A stretch of 64,000 nt of DNA from Paraburkholderia oxyphila NBRC 105797 (GTDB lineage Bacteria > Pseudomonadota > Gammaproteobacteria > Burkholderiales > Burkholderiaceae). Shown here in pieces: positions 38,358 through 46,205 of this stretch. The stretch is taken from assembly GCF_000685075.1 (NCBI RefSeq), contig NZ_BAYD01000018.1, forward strand, positions 1 through 64,000, in the 5' to 3' direction. The position numbers and the translations under genes were made by a program. The notes beneath the pieces were generated by a model. The model searched no databases. It was not told the origin of the DNA and saw nothing but the letters and a program-made list of their open reading frames with translations. The first letter of the stretch is position 1. Every line of letters starts with the position of its first letter.

Positions 38358-39950
38358 TCACCCGTTGTGCGATCGCGGCTCGAGATAGCCGACTCGCACA
38401 GGCGGCACGAACCACGCGAGACACAGGCCCGCCAGCGCAGCCACGGCCGCCACGGCCAGGCCGATGTGGATCGAATCCACGAGCGCGCTGCGCGCCGAAT
38501 TCATCATCGCGTCGCCGGCATGGCCGGCGCTCACGAGGCGAGTGATCAGCGCAGCCTGGTCAGCGCGGTTCACGAGCAGTTCGGGACTCGCAAACGACTT
38601 GAACCACTGCGTCGCCTGGTACGAGTCCAGCGAGCGATTCACGCCCACCGTGTAAAGATGCCCGAGCAGCGCGCCTGTCATGGCCGTGCCCAGCATGCCG
38701 CCGAACGTGCGCAGTGAATGCAGCAGCGCCGTGGCAGCGCCAATGTGGTCGCGCGAGACGATCTGCTGCGAGCAGACCGTGAGGCTCGTGCCCACGAGGC
38801 CCAGCCCCAGGCCGCTTGCGCCCATGCACGCCATCCACGCGAGATAGGGCTCGTTGCCGCGCAGAACGACCACCGCGAGGCACGCGAAAGCAGACAACGC
38901 GAAGCCTGCGTAGAGGATCGCGTTGGCTCTTCGGACACGCGTGACCATGCGGTTGTTGACGACGCTTCCGACCGTCGTGCCGAGCAGAAGCGGCGTGATC
39001 AGCATGCCCGAGGCGCGCGGCGACATCGCATAGCCGCCCTGGAACAGCAGGGGCACATAGAAGACGAGCGAGAACAACGCGAATCCGCCGAGCACCGACA
39101 TCGCAAAGAGCGGACCCAGCTTGCGGTCGAGCAGCATGTCCACGGGGATGATCGGATAGCCCATGCGCTTTTCCCAGAAGAAAAGCGTCAGCGAACAGAC
39201 CAGCACGAGCCCACTCAGCACGATCGTCGTAGCACTCCATCCTTGCCTCGGCAAGAGCTCGATCGCTAGCTGCAACGCGCCGAACGTGACGGCGACGACG
39301 AAAGCCCCGAGCCAGTCCAGACGCAGTCGCGCGCCATCACGGGCATGGCGCAGATCCGGCAGGAAGTAGCGCACGAAGACGAGCGCCACCACGCCCACCG
39401 GCACATTGACGAAGAACACGAGCCTCCAGCCCCCATGCTGGGTCAGCATGCCCCCGAGGGTTGGCCCGACCATGTTCGCAAGGCCGAACGCCGAGGTGAC
39501 GAACACCAGCCAACGCAGGCGCAGCTTCGGATCAGGGAACAGGTCGGCGACGGTCGCGAACACCGTCCCCATCATGATGCCGCCACCGATGCCCTGCAGG
39601 CCGCGCGCGAGCACGAGAAACAGCATGTTGGTCGCCATCCCGCAGAGCACCGATGCGAGGGTGAAGACAAGGATGGCTGCCAGCATGAAGGGCTTGCGAC
39701 CGAACAGATCGCCCAGACGCCCGAAGATCGGAATCGTGATGACGGATGCCAGCATGTAGGCCGTTGCGACCCATGCATAGAGCTCGAAACCCTTGAGCTC
39801 CGCGACGATGCGCGGCATCGCGGTGCCGACGATGGTCTGGTCGAGCGCGATCAGCATCGAAACCGACGCGACGCCGAGCATCGCCAATACCGACTCGCGA
39901 AACGGCAGCAGTTGCCGACCTTGATCGTGAAGCCCAATGCCCGTAGCCAT
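38358..39950 (-). CDS. MFS transporter, DHA2 (EmrB/QacA) type
   Basis: This 530-residue, 14-span drug:H+ antiporter-like protein starts at ATG 39950 with GGAG upstream. Signatures are 'IALDQTIVGTAMPRI' in TM1, the loop 2-3 motif 'GRLGDLFGRKPFML', 'LARGLQGIGGG' in TM4 and motif C 'GPTLGGMLTQHGGWRLVFFVNVP' (in part) in TM5. It lies convergent to the porin, so it is not in the catabolic operon, but it may export aromatic compounds or toxic catechols. No regulator gene is attached. Confidence 0.9.
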   Translation of the reverse strand: MATGIGLHDQGRQLLPFRESVLAMLGVASVSMLIALDQTIVGTAMPRIVAELKGFELYAWVATAYMLASVITIPIFGRLGDLFGRKPFMLAAILVFTLASVLCGMATNMLFLVLARGLQGIGGGIMMGTVFATVADLFPDPKLRLRWLVFVTSAFGLANMVGPTLGGMLTQHGGWRLVFFVNVPVGVVALVFVRYFLPDLRHARDGARLRLDWLGAFVVAVTFGALQLAIELLPRQGWSATTIVLSGLVLVCSLTLFFWEKRMGYPIIPVDMLLDRKLGPLFAMSVLGGFALFSLVFYVPLLFQGGYAMSPRASGMLITPLLLGTTVGSVVNNRMVTRVRRANAILYAGFALSAFACLAVVVLRGNEPYLAWMACMGASGLGLGLVGTSLTVCSQQIVSRDHIGAATALLHSLRTFGGMLGTAMTGALLGHLYTVGVNRSLDSYQATQWFKSFASPELLVNRADQAALITRLVSAGHAGDAMMNSARSALVDSIHIGLAVAAVAALAGLCLAWFVPPVRVGYLEPRSHNG

Positions 39951-40016
39951 GAAGCGCTCCTTGCTGCCGCGAAGCGGCCGATATGCCTTGCTGCGCCCGC
40001 AAACGCGCACCGCACG

Positions 40017-40769
40017 TCACATCGTTCCGCTGCTGCTGCCGGTACCGTTAGTGCCGGAAGACGGTGTGGACGTCACTGTAAGAGGATGAGCAAGACCCGC
40101 CGCGGACAGCAGCGAGATGGCAGCCTGATCGGGCATGCCATTGTCGTCGATAGCCCCCGCTGCCGCCAGCGCGCCCAGATCGCTGTCGACGCCCGGTTGG
40201 CCAACCGTAAAGGCTGTCGTTAGAAACGCCGGTGCTGACAACGTGAGCGAATAGCGCTGCTGCAGATTCGTGACGACTGCCGATTGCGCGGCCTGCACGT
40301 CGGCCTCGTTTGCCAGCACTTGCTGGAACTGTGAATTGGCCGGAAAGCCCGCTATCAGACCGCTCTCGCTCGTGCCGAGTTGCGAAGCGATATAGACAAG
40401 CATCAGTTCGGTCTCTGGCGTCGTATTGAAGGTGCCGCCGGCAAATGCGAGCGAATGCAGGCTTATGCTCCCTGAGGTCACCGTGAGGATGCAGGGAGGT
40501 GTGGCATTGAACGTGATCGCGTAGTGTCCACCGCCATCGGACAGGATGGAGCCCGAACCCTGCACACAACTGAAGTTGACGGTCGCGCTGGCGAGCGCAC
40601 GACCGGTCGCGGCCGTGCCGGACAGGGCGACGTTTGGCGTCACGTTTGCGCCGCCGCAACTGTCGAGGCCGATGCAACTGTTACCGCCACACGCGGCGAG
40701 CGTTGCGAAGGAAGCCACGCAAATTGCAGCCCGCGCCGGACGAACGAAACACGCGCAGTGACTGTTCAT
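40017..40769 (-). CDS. Unknown secreted lipoprotein
   Basis: From ATG 40769 this is 250 residues with a signal peptide and lipobox '..TLAAC' (C at about 27). A short Cys/Gly-rich segment (GGNSCIGLDSCGG) and a beta-sandwich-like domain follow ('ALSGTAATGRALASATVNFSC', in part, as in carboxypeptidase-regulatory-like or Ig-like domains). A helical part and a Ser/Gly/Thr tail end it. A longer in-frame start has no signal. A 20-bp perfect palindrome lies 34-53 bases before the ATG. Confidence 0.65.
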   Translation of the reverse strand: MNSHCACFVRPARAAICVASFATLAACGGNSCIGLDSCGGANVTPNVALSGTAATGRALASATVNFSCVQGSGSILSDGGGHYAITFNATPPCILTVTSGSISLHSLAFAGGTFNTTPETELMLVYIASQLGTSESGLIAGFPANSQFQQVLANEADVQAAQSAVVTNLQQRYSLTLSAPAFLTTAFTVGQPGVDSDLGALAAAGAIDDNGMPDQAAISLLSAAGLAHPLTVTSTPSSGTNGTGSSSGTM

Positions 40770-41092
40770 GGTTGCCCGCCGTTGATCGATCTGGATAGTG
40801 CAATCGGTTCCATGGAACCGATCGACGCTACATACAATATAGCGCCCCATACGTTGAGACCGTTCTACACTTCAAACGCATTCGCCGGTGATATCCCCTG
40901 ACTAAAGGGTCTGTCGTCATGCGGACAGCTCAACACGTTTTAAAACATTCAATCCTCCATTGCCAATCTCGGTTGCATAGGTCCAGGGTCCTATGACAAG
41001 CTTCCCATGTAGTGCCAGGCTGCGACAAAATACGCTCTCGGTTCCAGGCCGGCGCAGAACGCGTGACACCTGATTGCACCAGGCGGATTCCT
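40770..41092. other. Divergent intergenic region of 323 bp
   Basis: No gene is seen. It separates the lipoprotein gene (minus) from a periplasmic protein gene (plus) and includes a strong palindrome at 40803-40822 and a short one, GTTTTAAAAC, at 40937-40946. Promoters for both genes must be here. Confidence 0.5.
40803..40822. promoter_or_regulatory. 20-bp perfect palindrome, likely operator
   Basis: ATCGGTTCCATGGAACCGAT is a perfect inverted repeat with no spacer. It sits at promoter distance (34 bases) from the lipoprotein start. The form is typical of TetR or MarR operators, but no such regulator is encoded next to it. Confidence 0.5.
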
Positions 41093-41719
41093 ATGCTCTT
41101 TCTGTCGAATTCATCTATTTCGGTTGCGCGCCGCTGCGCGCTGGTCTTCGCGGTCATCGGCCTGTCCGCGGGCTGGGTGCCCACGTGCCACGCGGACGAC
41201 TCGGACGCCTCGGCGGCAGGACAGGCCGTGCCAAGCGGTGCGTCGGTCGACACGGAGAGTGGCACCATCAGCCTGATCGACCAGAAGAACGCACTCATCG
41301 TCGTGACCGTGCCGGGCCACGATGACCTGAGCTTCAGCGCAAAGGATCACCGCGACGTACTGAATGCAATCAAGGTTGGCGACAAACTCACGGCAATCTA
41401 TCTGGAGCCCTACGTCACCGGATTGACGCCCGCTGGAGGCGCGGCGCTCACACGGCTGAACCACACTGCAAAGGTGACCCAGCATTCGTCCGGCGCCGAC
41501 CAGGAAAGCTTCCACGTGCTCCGGGTCTTCAGTGGCGTAGCGGAAGTCACCGGCGTCGACCGCAAGCTCAACCTCCTGACCGTGGAGGACAAGTCAGGCA
41601 CAGCCCGTTCGGTTCGGGTAAGCCGCCCTGACCTCGTCGAGGTGATGCTGACGCTCAAACACCATAGCCGCGCGCGGATCACCTACGAATCCGAGATGAC
41701 GGTAGTCACCTCGCGTTAG
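41093..41719 (+). CDS. Unknown periplasmic protein
   Basis: This 208-residue protein from ATG 41093 has a signal peptide ('ALVFAVIGLSAGWVPTCHA', cleavage before DDSD). The mature part is beta-rich with two similar segments: 'GTISLIDQKNALIVVTVPG...KVGDKLTAIYLE' and 'GVDRKLNLLTVEDKSGTARSVRV'. It could be a duplicated small beta-barrel (OB- or SH3-like) domain. No family recognised. Confidence 0.65.
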   Translation: MLFLSNSSISVARRCALVFAVIGLSAGWVPTCHADDSDASAAGQAVPSGASVDTESGTISLIDQKNALIVVTVPGHDDLSFSAKDHRDVLNAIKVGDKLTAIYLEPYVTGLTPAGGAALTRLNHTAKVTQHSSGADQESFHVLRVFSGVAEVTGVDRKLNLLTVEDKSGTARSVRVSRPDLVEVMLTLKHHSRARITYESEMTVVTSR

Positions 41720-41948
41720 CGGCCGGGCTCCAGCCATGTCAGCGATCAAGCGCATCGATCCGGGCCATCCCGCCCATCGGGCCGCGCCGCACAGAACAAC
41801 CCGCTACCCTGCGGAGCACGTTACGTTGACGGCCGGCTCCAGGCAGAAGCTGCGCCCCTGTGCGCCTCATCGCAAGGTCGGGCGCGGGAAGGTCGGCGTC
41901 GGCGGCAAGAGGAGCGCCAAGTAGGCATCTGCAAACCCAATACGGTTG

Positions 41949-42542
41949 TTAACGCAATGCCTGCCGGATTCCCAGCGCAATCATGAGCCCTCCACAGGTG
42001 AGGTCGATCCATGCCTTCGCGCGACGGTACGCCGTCGCAATCGCCGCGTGCGATAGAACGAGTGCGACTGCTCCGTACCAGCACGTCGCTGTTGCACCGA
42101 CAGTAGCAAGCACTGCGAAGAACGTCGGCATGGAAACGTGCGTGGGCACCGCTGAGGAAAACACCGCCGCATAAAAGGCGATGGACTTCGGGTTCGCAAT
42201 ATTTGTCGAGATACCTTGCAGGAAGGCGGCACGAAACAGAGGCGCCTTCGTTGGGTGACGTGCTCCTGACGGGGTTGCCCGTGCCGACACAGTCCTTGAG
42301 AACTGTTCCCAAAGGCGGTCCGTCGCTTCCTTACCTCCTCTCAGATCGGCCTTGATAGCGACGGCTTTTGCACCAGGGCGCTCGATCTCCCGGATCGTTG
42401 CTGCGGCCGCATCGGTGTTGGCGCCAAAGTGCACACCGATCAGCGCGGCACCTTCTCGTGCGAAGGCCAGCGCGGCTGCACGGCCGATCCCACGTGAGCC
42501 TCCGGTGATAAGGGCAACCTTGCCTGAAAGTTTTCCAGACAT
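41949..42542 (-). pseudogene. In-frame fusion of an SDR N-terminus to a LysE/RhtB exporter C-terminus
   Basis: Residues 1 to about 82 are the nucleotide-binding start of a short-chain dehydrogenase ('KVALITGGSRGIGRAAALAF', then 'ADLRGGKEATDRLWEQFS'). From about residue 95 ('PLFRAAFLQGISTNIANPKS' onward) the sequence is the C-terminal half of a LysE/RhtB amino-acid exporter with three membrane segments. The SDR catalytic Ser-Tyr-Lys and the exporter N-terminus are missing, so neither activity is expected. The join, near 42296, is in frame. A large deletion best explains it. Confidence 0.75.
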
Positions 42543-42562
42543 CGATCACTCCCGGTTGTACA

Positions 42563-43159
42563 TCAGTCGAACTTGATCAAGTCTTTGAAGATCAGTTGTC
42601 CCCAGCTTTTTCCGCGCGCATGGACGAGCAGCCCGCCTTCAGAGAGCCCGCCAAGTTTGATTGGCGCGAAACCGAGTTTTTCCGCAAGCTCGCCAACCTC
42701 CGCTGCAGCCCGGTCATCGTCGCTCGCCAGAAACACGGCTCTCCTGCCACCGTGTACGGCCGGGTCCTGGTCAAGGACGGCAGCGACCAGATGGTTGAAG
42801 CCTTTCACCAGCCTGGCCCCGGCGAACGCCTTCGCGACGACTGCAGAGGATGGCAGACCGTCCAGTTCCTCAAGCGGGGCTTGCGTGTTCATTGCGTCGA
42901 TGATGGTCTTTCCCTTCCAGTCGGGCAGCGCCTTTGCGACCTCCGGGTGCGACTCGAAACGGACCGCCAGAAAGATGACCTCCGCGTTGACGGCTTGCGC
43001 CAGGGTTTGGGGAATGATCGTGGGCCCGATCTCGGCCGCATCGGATGCAAAGCTCGCCGGGTCACGCGTGGTTGCAACGGATACTTCGATGCCGCTGCGG
43101 GCAAACGCCTTGGCCAGAGCCTGGCCGATCTTGCCGAAGCCGATGATTGCGTAGCTCAT
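42563..43159 (-). CDS. NADPH-dependent F420 reductase-family oxidoreductase
   Basis: From ATG 43159 (AAGGAG seven bases upstream) this is a 198-residue Rossmann protein. The dinucleotide motif is 'AIIGFGKIGQALA' (4-16), and 'VATTRDP' follows strand 2. It also has 'VIFLAVRFESH', 'KTIIDAMNTQAP' and 'KGFNHLVAAVL', typical of the F420_oxidored group. In bacteria lacking F420 these proteins use NADPH on unknown substrates. It appears intact, between two disrupted SDR genes. Confidence 0.85.
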   Translation of the reverse strand: MSYAIIGFGKIGQALAKAFARSGIEVSVATTRDPASFASDAAEIGPTIIPQTLAQAVNAEVIFLAVRFESHPEVAKALPDWKGKTIIDAMNTQAPLEELDGLPSSAVVAKAFAGARLVKGFNHLVAAVLDQDPAVHGGRRAVFLASDDDRAAAEVGELAEKLGFAPIKLGGLSEGGLLVHARGKSWGQLIFKDLIKFD

Positions 43160-43187
43160 GAGATTCTCCTTCGGTGTTTCGGCGCGC

Positions 43188-43534
43188 TCAGAGCTTGTAG
43201 CCGCCGCTCGCTTCAATCGTCTGGCCGGTCACCCAATGACCATCGTCGGAAGCCAGGAACGCCTCGTCTGCTCCGGATTTGCTGGCGTTGTAGCTGAGCG
43301 CCACCGTCGCATCATCCTTTGCAAGACGTTCGGCGATGGCGCGGCCAATGCCACGCGATGCCCCGGTAACGAGAGCGGTTTTGTGAGGGCGGCCACAGCG
43401 GCGTCGAGCGCTTCCTGCCGGCGGCCGAAGATGAAAACGAACGCGCCCTCCTCGATGAAGCGCTTTGCTGCGGCGCGGCCGCTGCCGGTAGCGCCACCGG
43501 TGATCACGGCGGTCTTTCCTTTCAGTCTGTTCAT
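43188..43534 (-). pseudogene. Mosaic of two SDR genes with two deletions
   Basis: From ATG 43534 an SDR begins normally ('GKTAVITGGATGSGRAAAKR' to 'ALDAAVAAL'). Near 43385 the frame changes and a second SDR starts at its own glycine motif ('KTALVTGASRGIGRAIAERL'), running to 'SYNASKSGADE'. Near 43263 that second gene jumps directly to an SDR C-terminus ('FLASDDGHWVTGQTIEASGG', ending YKL and stop 43188). Both catalytic centres are lost. The intact F420-reductase-like gene starts 28 bases after the stop. Confidence 0.75.
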
Positions 43535-43644
43535 GTCATGCATCCTTCGAAACAAAAGCGACGCACACCATTCTGAAGCGCTTGATTCATGAAGCCAATT
43601 GACTGAATATCTATAAGTACCATCTACTTTCTAGATAAATAGAT

Positions 43645-44571
43645 ATGCTGGATAACGTCACCATCAATCAACTTCGGGCCTTCGTCGCCGTGTGCGACGA
43701 GGGAAGCTTTTCCGGGGCTGCACGGGAGCTGAGGCGTGCACAGTCGGCGATCAGTCACGCGATCAACGCGCTCGAGAGTGCCTTCGATGTGGTGCTGTTC
43801 GAGCGCAACACGCGCAAAGCGACGCTGACGGCCGCGGGCCGCAGCCTCCTGCCCGATGCTCGCGGTGTGATCTCGCGCACCGAGGAAATGAAGATGCGCG
43901 CGGTTGCCATTGCTGAAGCGGGGGTCCCACAGGTCTCGGTTGCCGTGGATACCTACTTTCCGCGCGCGCACCTGATCGAATGCCTGCGCACCCTGCAGGC
44001 GGACTTTCCAACGGTTGCAATCAATCTGCGCATGACGACCATGCAGGACGGCGAGCGTCTGGTTCTCGAAGGCACGTGCGCGTTGGCGGTGACGATCACG
44101 GACGTGCCGGAGCTGAGACCCGGCACCATAGAAAGGCTGCATCTATGTGACACGCAGATGGTGACTGTCTGCGCGCCATCGCATCCGCTGGCCGCAATCG
44201 CGGGGCCCATCCCGCGCGAGGAATTTGGCCGGCACATCCAGCTCGTCGTCACCGACAATCAGCCCGATGCGGAAAAGACACAACAGGGGGTCGCGAGTGA
44301 GCGCCAGTGGCGGGTGAATGACCTCGGCGCGAAGCACGATCTGCTCAGGGGGAGCTTGTGCTGGGGGCACATGCCGCTTCATATGGTTGCGGAAGACCTC
44401 GCGAAGGGAACGCTGGTCGAACTCCAGCGGCGCGCATGGCACATGCGCCCCCTCACGTTCATGATCTCGCAGCGGCGCGGGTACGCGTTTTCCGAATGTG
44501 AGTCGCGGCTGGTCGAGCTCCTTGGCAATCGTCAGCGCTTGTCAAAGGGTGCCAGCATGCGCGGCAACTGA
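43645..44571 (+). CDS. LysR-family transcriptional regulator
   Basis: This 308-residue LTTR has an N-terminal HTH ('LRAFVAVCDEGSFSGAARELRRAQ', in part, and 'AISHAINALESAFDVVLFER') and a LysR substrate-binding domain. It is divergent from the SDR/F420-reductase genes, which it probably controlled before they decayed. An 8-bp inverted repeat (ATATCTAT/ATAGATAT, 43607-43646) runs into its own start codon and could be an autoregulatory site. Confidence 0.9.
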   Translation: MLDNVTINQLRAFVAVCDEGSFSGAARELRRAQSAISHAINALESAFDVVLFERNTRKATLTAAGRSLLPDARGVISRTEEMKMRAVAIAEAGVPQVSVAVDTYFPRAHLIECLRTLQADFPTVAINLRMTTMQDGERLVLEGTCALAVTITDVPELRPGTIERLHLCDTQMVTVCAPSHPLAAIAGPIPREEFGRHIQLVVTDNQPDAEKTQQGVASERQWRVNDLGAKHDLLRGSLCWGHMPLHMVAEDLAKGTLVELQRRAWHMRPLTFMISQRRGYAFSECESRLVELLGNRQRLSKGASMRGN

Positions 44572-44665
44572 ATTCATGCGCCAGACGCGCAAGGCACACC
44601 GCTCCACGCCGCCCCAAGCAGAGACGGCGTGTTCTACATCGCCCGACCTGGTCAGACGAAAAAGC

Positions 44666-44971
44666 TTATGACCCGCCAAAGAACACCGGCTTCATCCCGC
44701 TCGTGCTGGCGCGAGAGCCCATTTGCGACGAACCGTTGGTCGCAGGGCCGTATCCGCTGTTCTGGTCTGTGGCACTGGCGCCGGCAGTCGGCATATTGGC
44801 AGGAAAGTCGACGGTATTCGCATTGGCCGGATTGAAGCCGGCTTGCTGAAGCTGAGCGATCTCGGCCTGCACTTGCGCGCGCGTCAGCGCCCCATCCGAT
44901 TGCGCCAACGATGCAATTGGCACTGCAATGACGGCGGCCGCGCAAACTGTGTGGACTAACGTCTTCATCAT
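44666..44971 (-). CDS. DUF4148 small secreted protein
   Basis: This 101-residue protein has a signal peptide cleaved after 'SLA' (about residue 23). The DUF4148 pattern 'LTRAQVQAEIAQLQQAGFNPA' (quoted in part as LTRAQVQAEIAQLQQAG) follows, then a Ser/Gly-rich tail. Such proteins are numerous in Burkholderia relatives and have no firm function. AGGAGG-like sequence precedes the start. Confidence 0.88.
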   Translation of the reverse strand: MMKTLVHTVCAAAVIAVPIASLAQSDGALTRAQVQAEIAQLQQAGFNPANANTVDFPANMPTAGASATDQNSGYGPATNGSSQMGSRASTSGMKPVFFGGS

Positions 44972-45563
44972 GGTCCACCTCCTGTGATTAATGACTCCAG
45001 CTGTTCATTCATCGAATTTGGATATCGGCGAGGTGCACATGCGAACGGATGCGCTCGCCCCGCCCGTCGAGCGTCCGCGAGGGTCGAGGTACGGACTTCC
45101 CGCGTGGCCGTAGCTGCTACGGGGCACGCCGGCAGTTATGACTGTATTCGCAGACAAAATGCGCATGAATAAGGCTGGTGTCCTAAAAGAGGCTAGGGGA
45201 TTACCCTATTCCTTGTGCAGTTCCGCCCTGGTGGCGCTCGATCCACTGAATTGCGTACCGCATCAGCGCCTTGCCGTCACGGACATTAAAGGTTCCTTGC
45301 TCGACCAGGTCTCTTGCGCTCCAGCGCCACCTTGCTCACATCCACCGGAACGAATGGCGCCGGATCAGGATGCCGTGACCATCCAGCGCCCACTGCAGCA
45401 CGATATTGCAGCCATCGCAGCGACGTGTCTTTCGGCGGTCCTGTCCGGTTCTGGGGTGGTGACCTCCCGAGCAAGCATTCGCACGGGACCGGCACCCACG
45501 CCGGTCAAGCCGCCACCGAAAAAGCCGGCTTGATACAGGTTCGTCCGGGCATGTGCCGCCGCC
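44972..45563. other. 592-bp region without an intact gene; possible decayed coding sequence
   Basis: On the minus strand two protein-like fragments in different frames are visible. One runs from about 45430 to a stop at 45336-45338 ('CDGCNIVLQWALDGHGIL'), reminiscent of the end of a LysR effector domain. The other runs from about 45320 to a stop near 45205 ('LVEQGTFNVRDGKALMRYAI') and is not recognised. They may be remnants of a degraded gene. A 7-bp stem CCGTAGC-T-GCTACGG is at 45108-45122. Confidence 0.3.
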
Positions 45564-46187
45564 TCACCCGTGCTGGCCCAGCATGGTCTCCAGTCGCACG
45601 CGAACCTGTGGCCACTCGTCGTCAATGATGCTGAAGCGCACCGAGTTGCGCTTGCGGCCATCCGGCATGATTCGCTCGTGGCGAACGATCCCCTCCTGTT
45701 TTGCTCCGATGCGCAAGATCGCCGCTCGCGACTTTTCATTCAGTTCGTCGGTGGTGAACTGCACTCGAACGCAATTCAGCGTTTCGAATGCGTATTTGAG
45801 CATCAGGTATTTCGCTTCCGTGTTGACGGATGAGCGCTGCGACGATGCCGCGAGCCATGTGTGTCCGATCTCGAGCTTGCGGTTCACGTGGTCGATCTTC
45901 CAGAACCGCGTGCTACCCACCATGCGGTCCGTTGCCCGATCGACAATGACAAACGGCATGACGGTACCCGCCTGCTCCCCTTCCAGGGCTCGGGCGATAT
46001 AGGCCTCTACCGTCTCCGGCCCAGGCACGACGGTCACCTTGAGATTCCAGAGCGCCCCATCGGAAGCGGCCTCGATGAGTGCCCGGTCGTGCTCCTTTCG
46101 CATCGGGCGCAATTCGACCGTGCTGCCCGACAAGATTGGGGTGTTTCGGTGTAGGGATTCGCTATTCATAGCCTGCGTGCTTTGCAT
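45564..46187 (-). CDS. GNAT acetyltransferase, RimJ/RimL type
   Basis: This 207-residue GNAT protein resembles ribosomal-protein or small-molecule N-acetyltransferases of the RimL group. Blocks are 'VELRPMRKEHDRALIEAA', 'PFVIVDRATDRMVGSTRF', 'KLEIGHTWLAASSQRSSVNTEAK' (in part) and 'NCVRVQFTTDELNEKSRAAILRIGA'. The typical acetyl-CoA loop (Q/RxxGxG/A) is replaced by 'SSQRSSVNTEA', as is common in RimJ/L relatives. An ATG at codon 7 is an alternative start. Confidence 0.85.
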   Translation of the reverse strand: MQSTQAMNSESLHRNTPILSGSTVELRPMRKEHDRALIEAASDGALWNLKVTVVPGPETVEAYIARALEGEQAGTVMPFVIVDRATDRMVGSTRFWKIDHVNRKLEIGHTWLAASSQRSSVNTEAKYLMLKYAFETLNCVRVQFTTDELNEKSRAAILRIGAKQEGIVRHERIMPDGRKRNSVRFSIIDDEWPQVRVRLETMLGQHG

Positions 46188-46205
46188 TCTTCAACGACAA
46201 AAAAC

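Noticed and set aside
38343..38358. ACCGAT-CTGA-ATCGGT stem at the convergent porin/MFS junction as a terminator
   Set aside because: Only six base pairs, no T-run, and it reaches the MFS stop codon.
41736..41924. A 62-codon frame after the periplasmic protein gene
   Set aside because: Composition is Pro/His/Arg/Lys-rich with no family likeness and no ribosome site; it looks like chance in GC-rich DNA.
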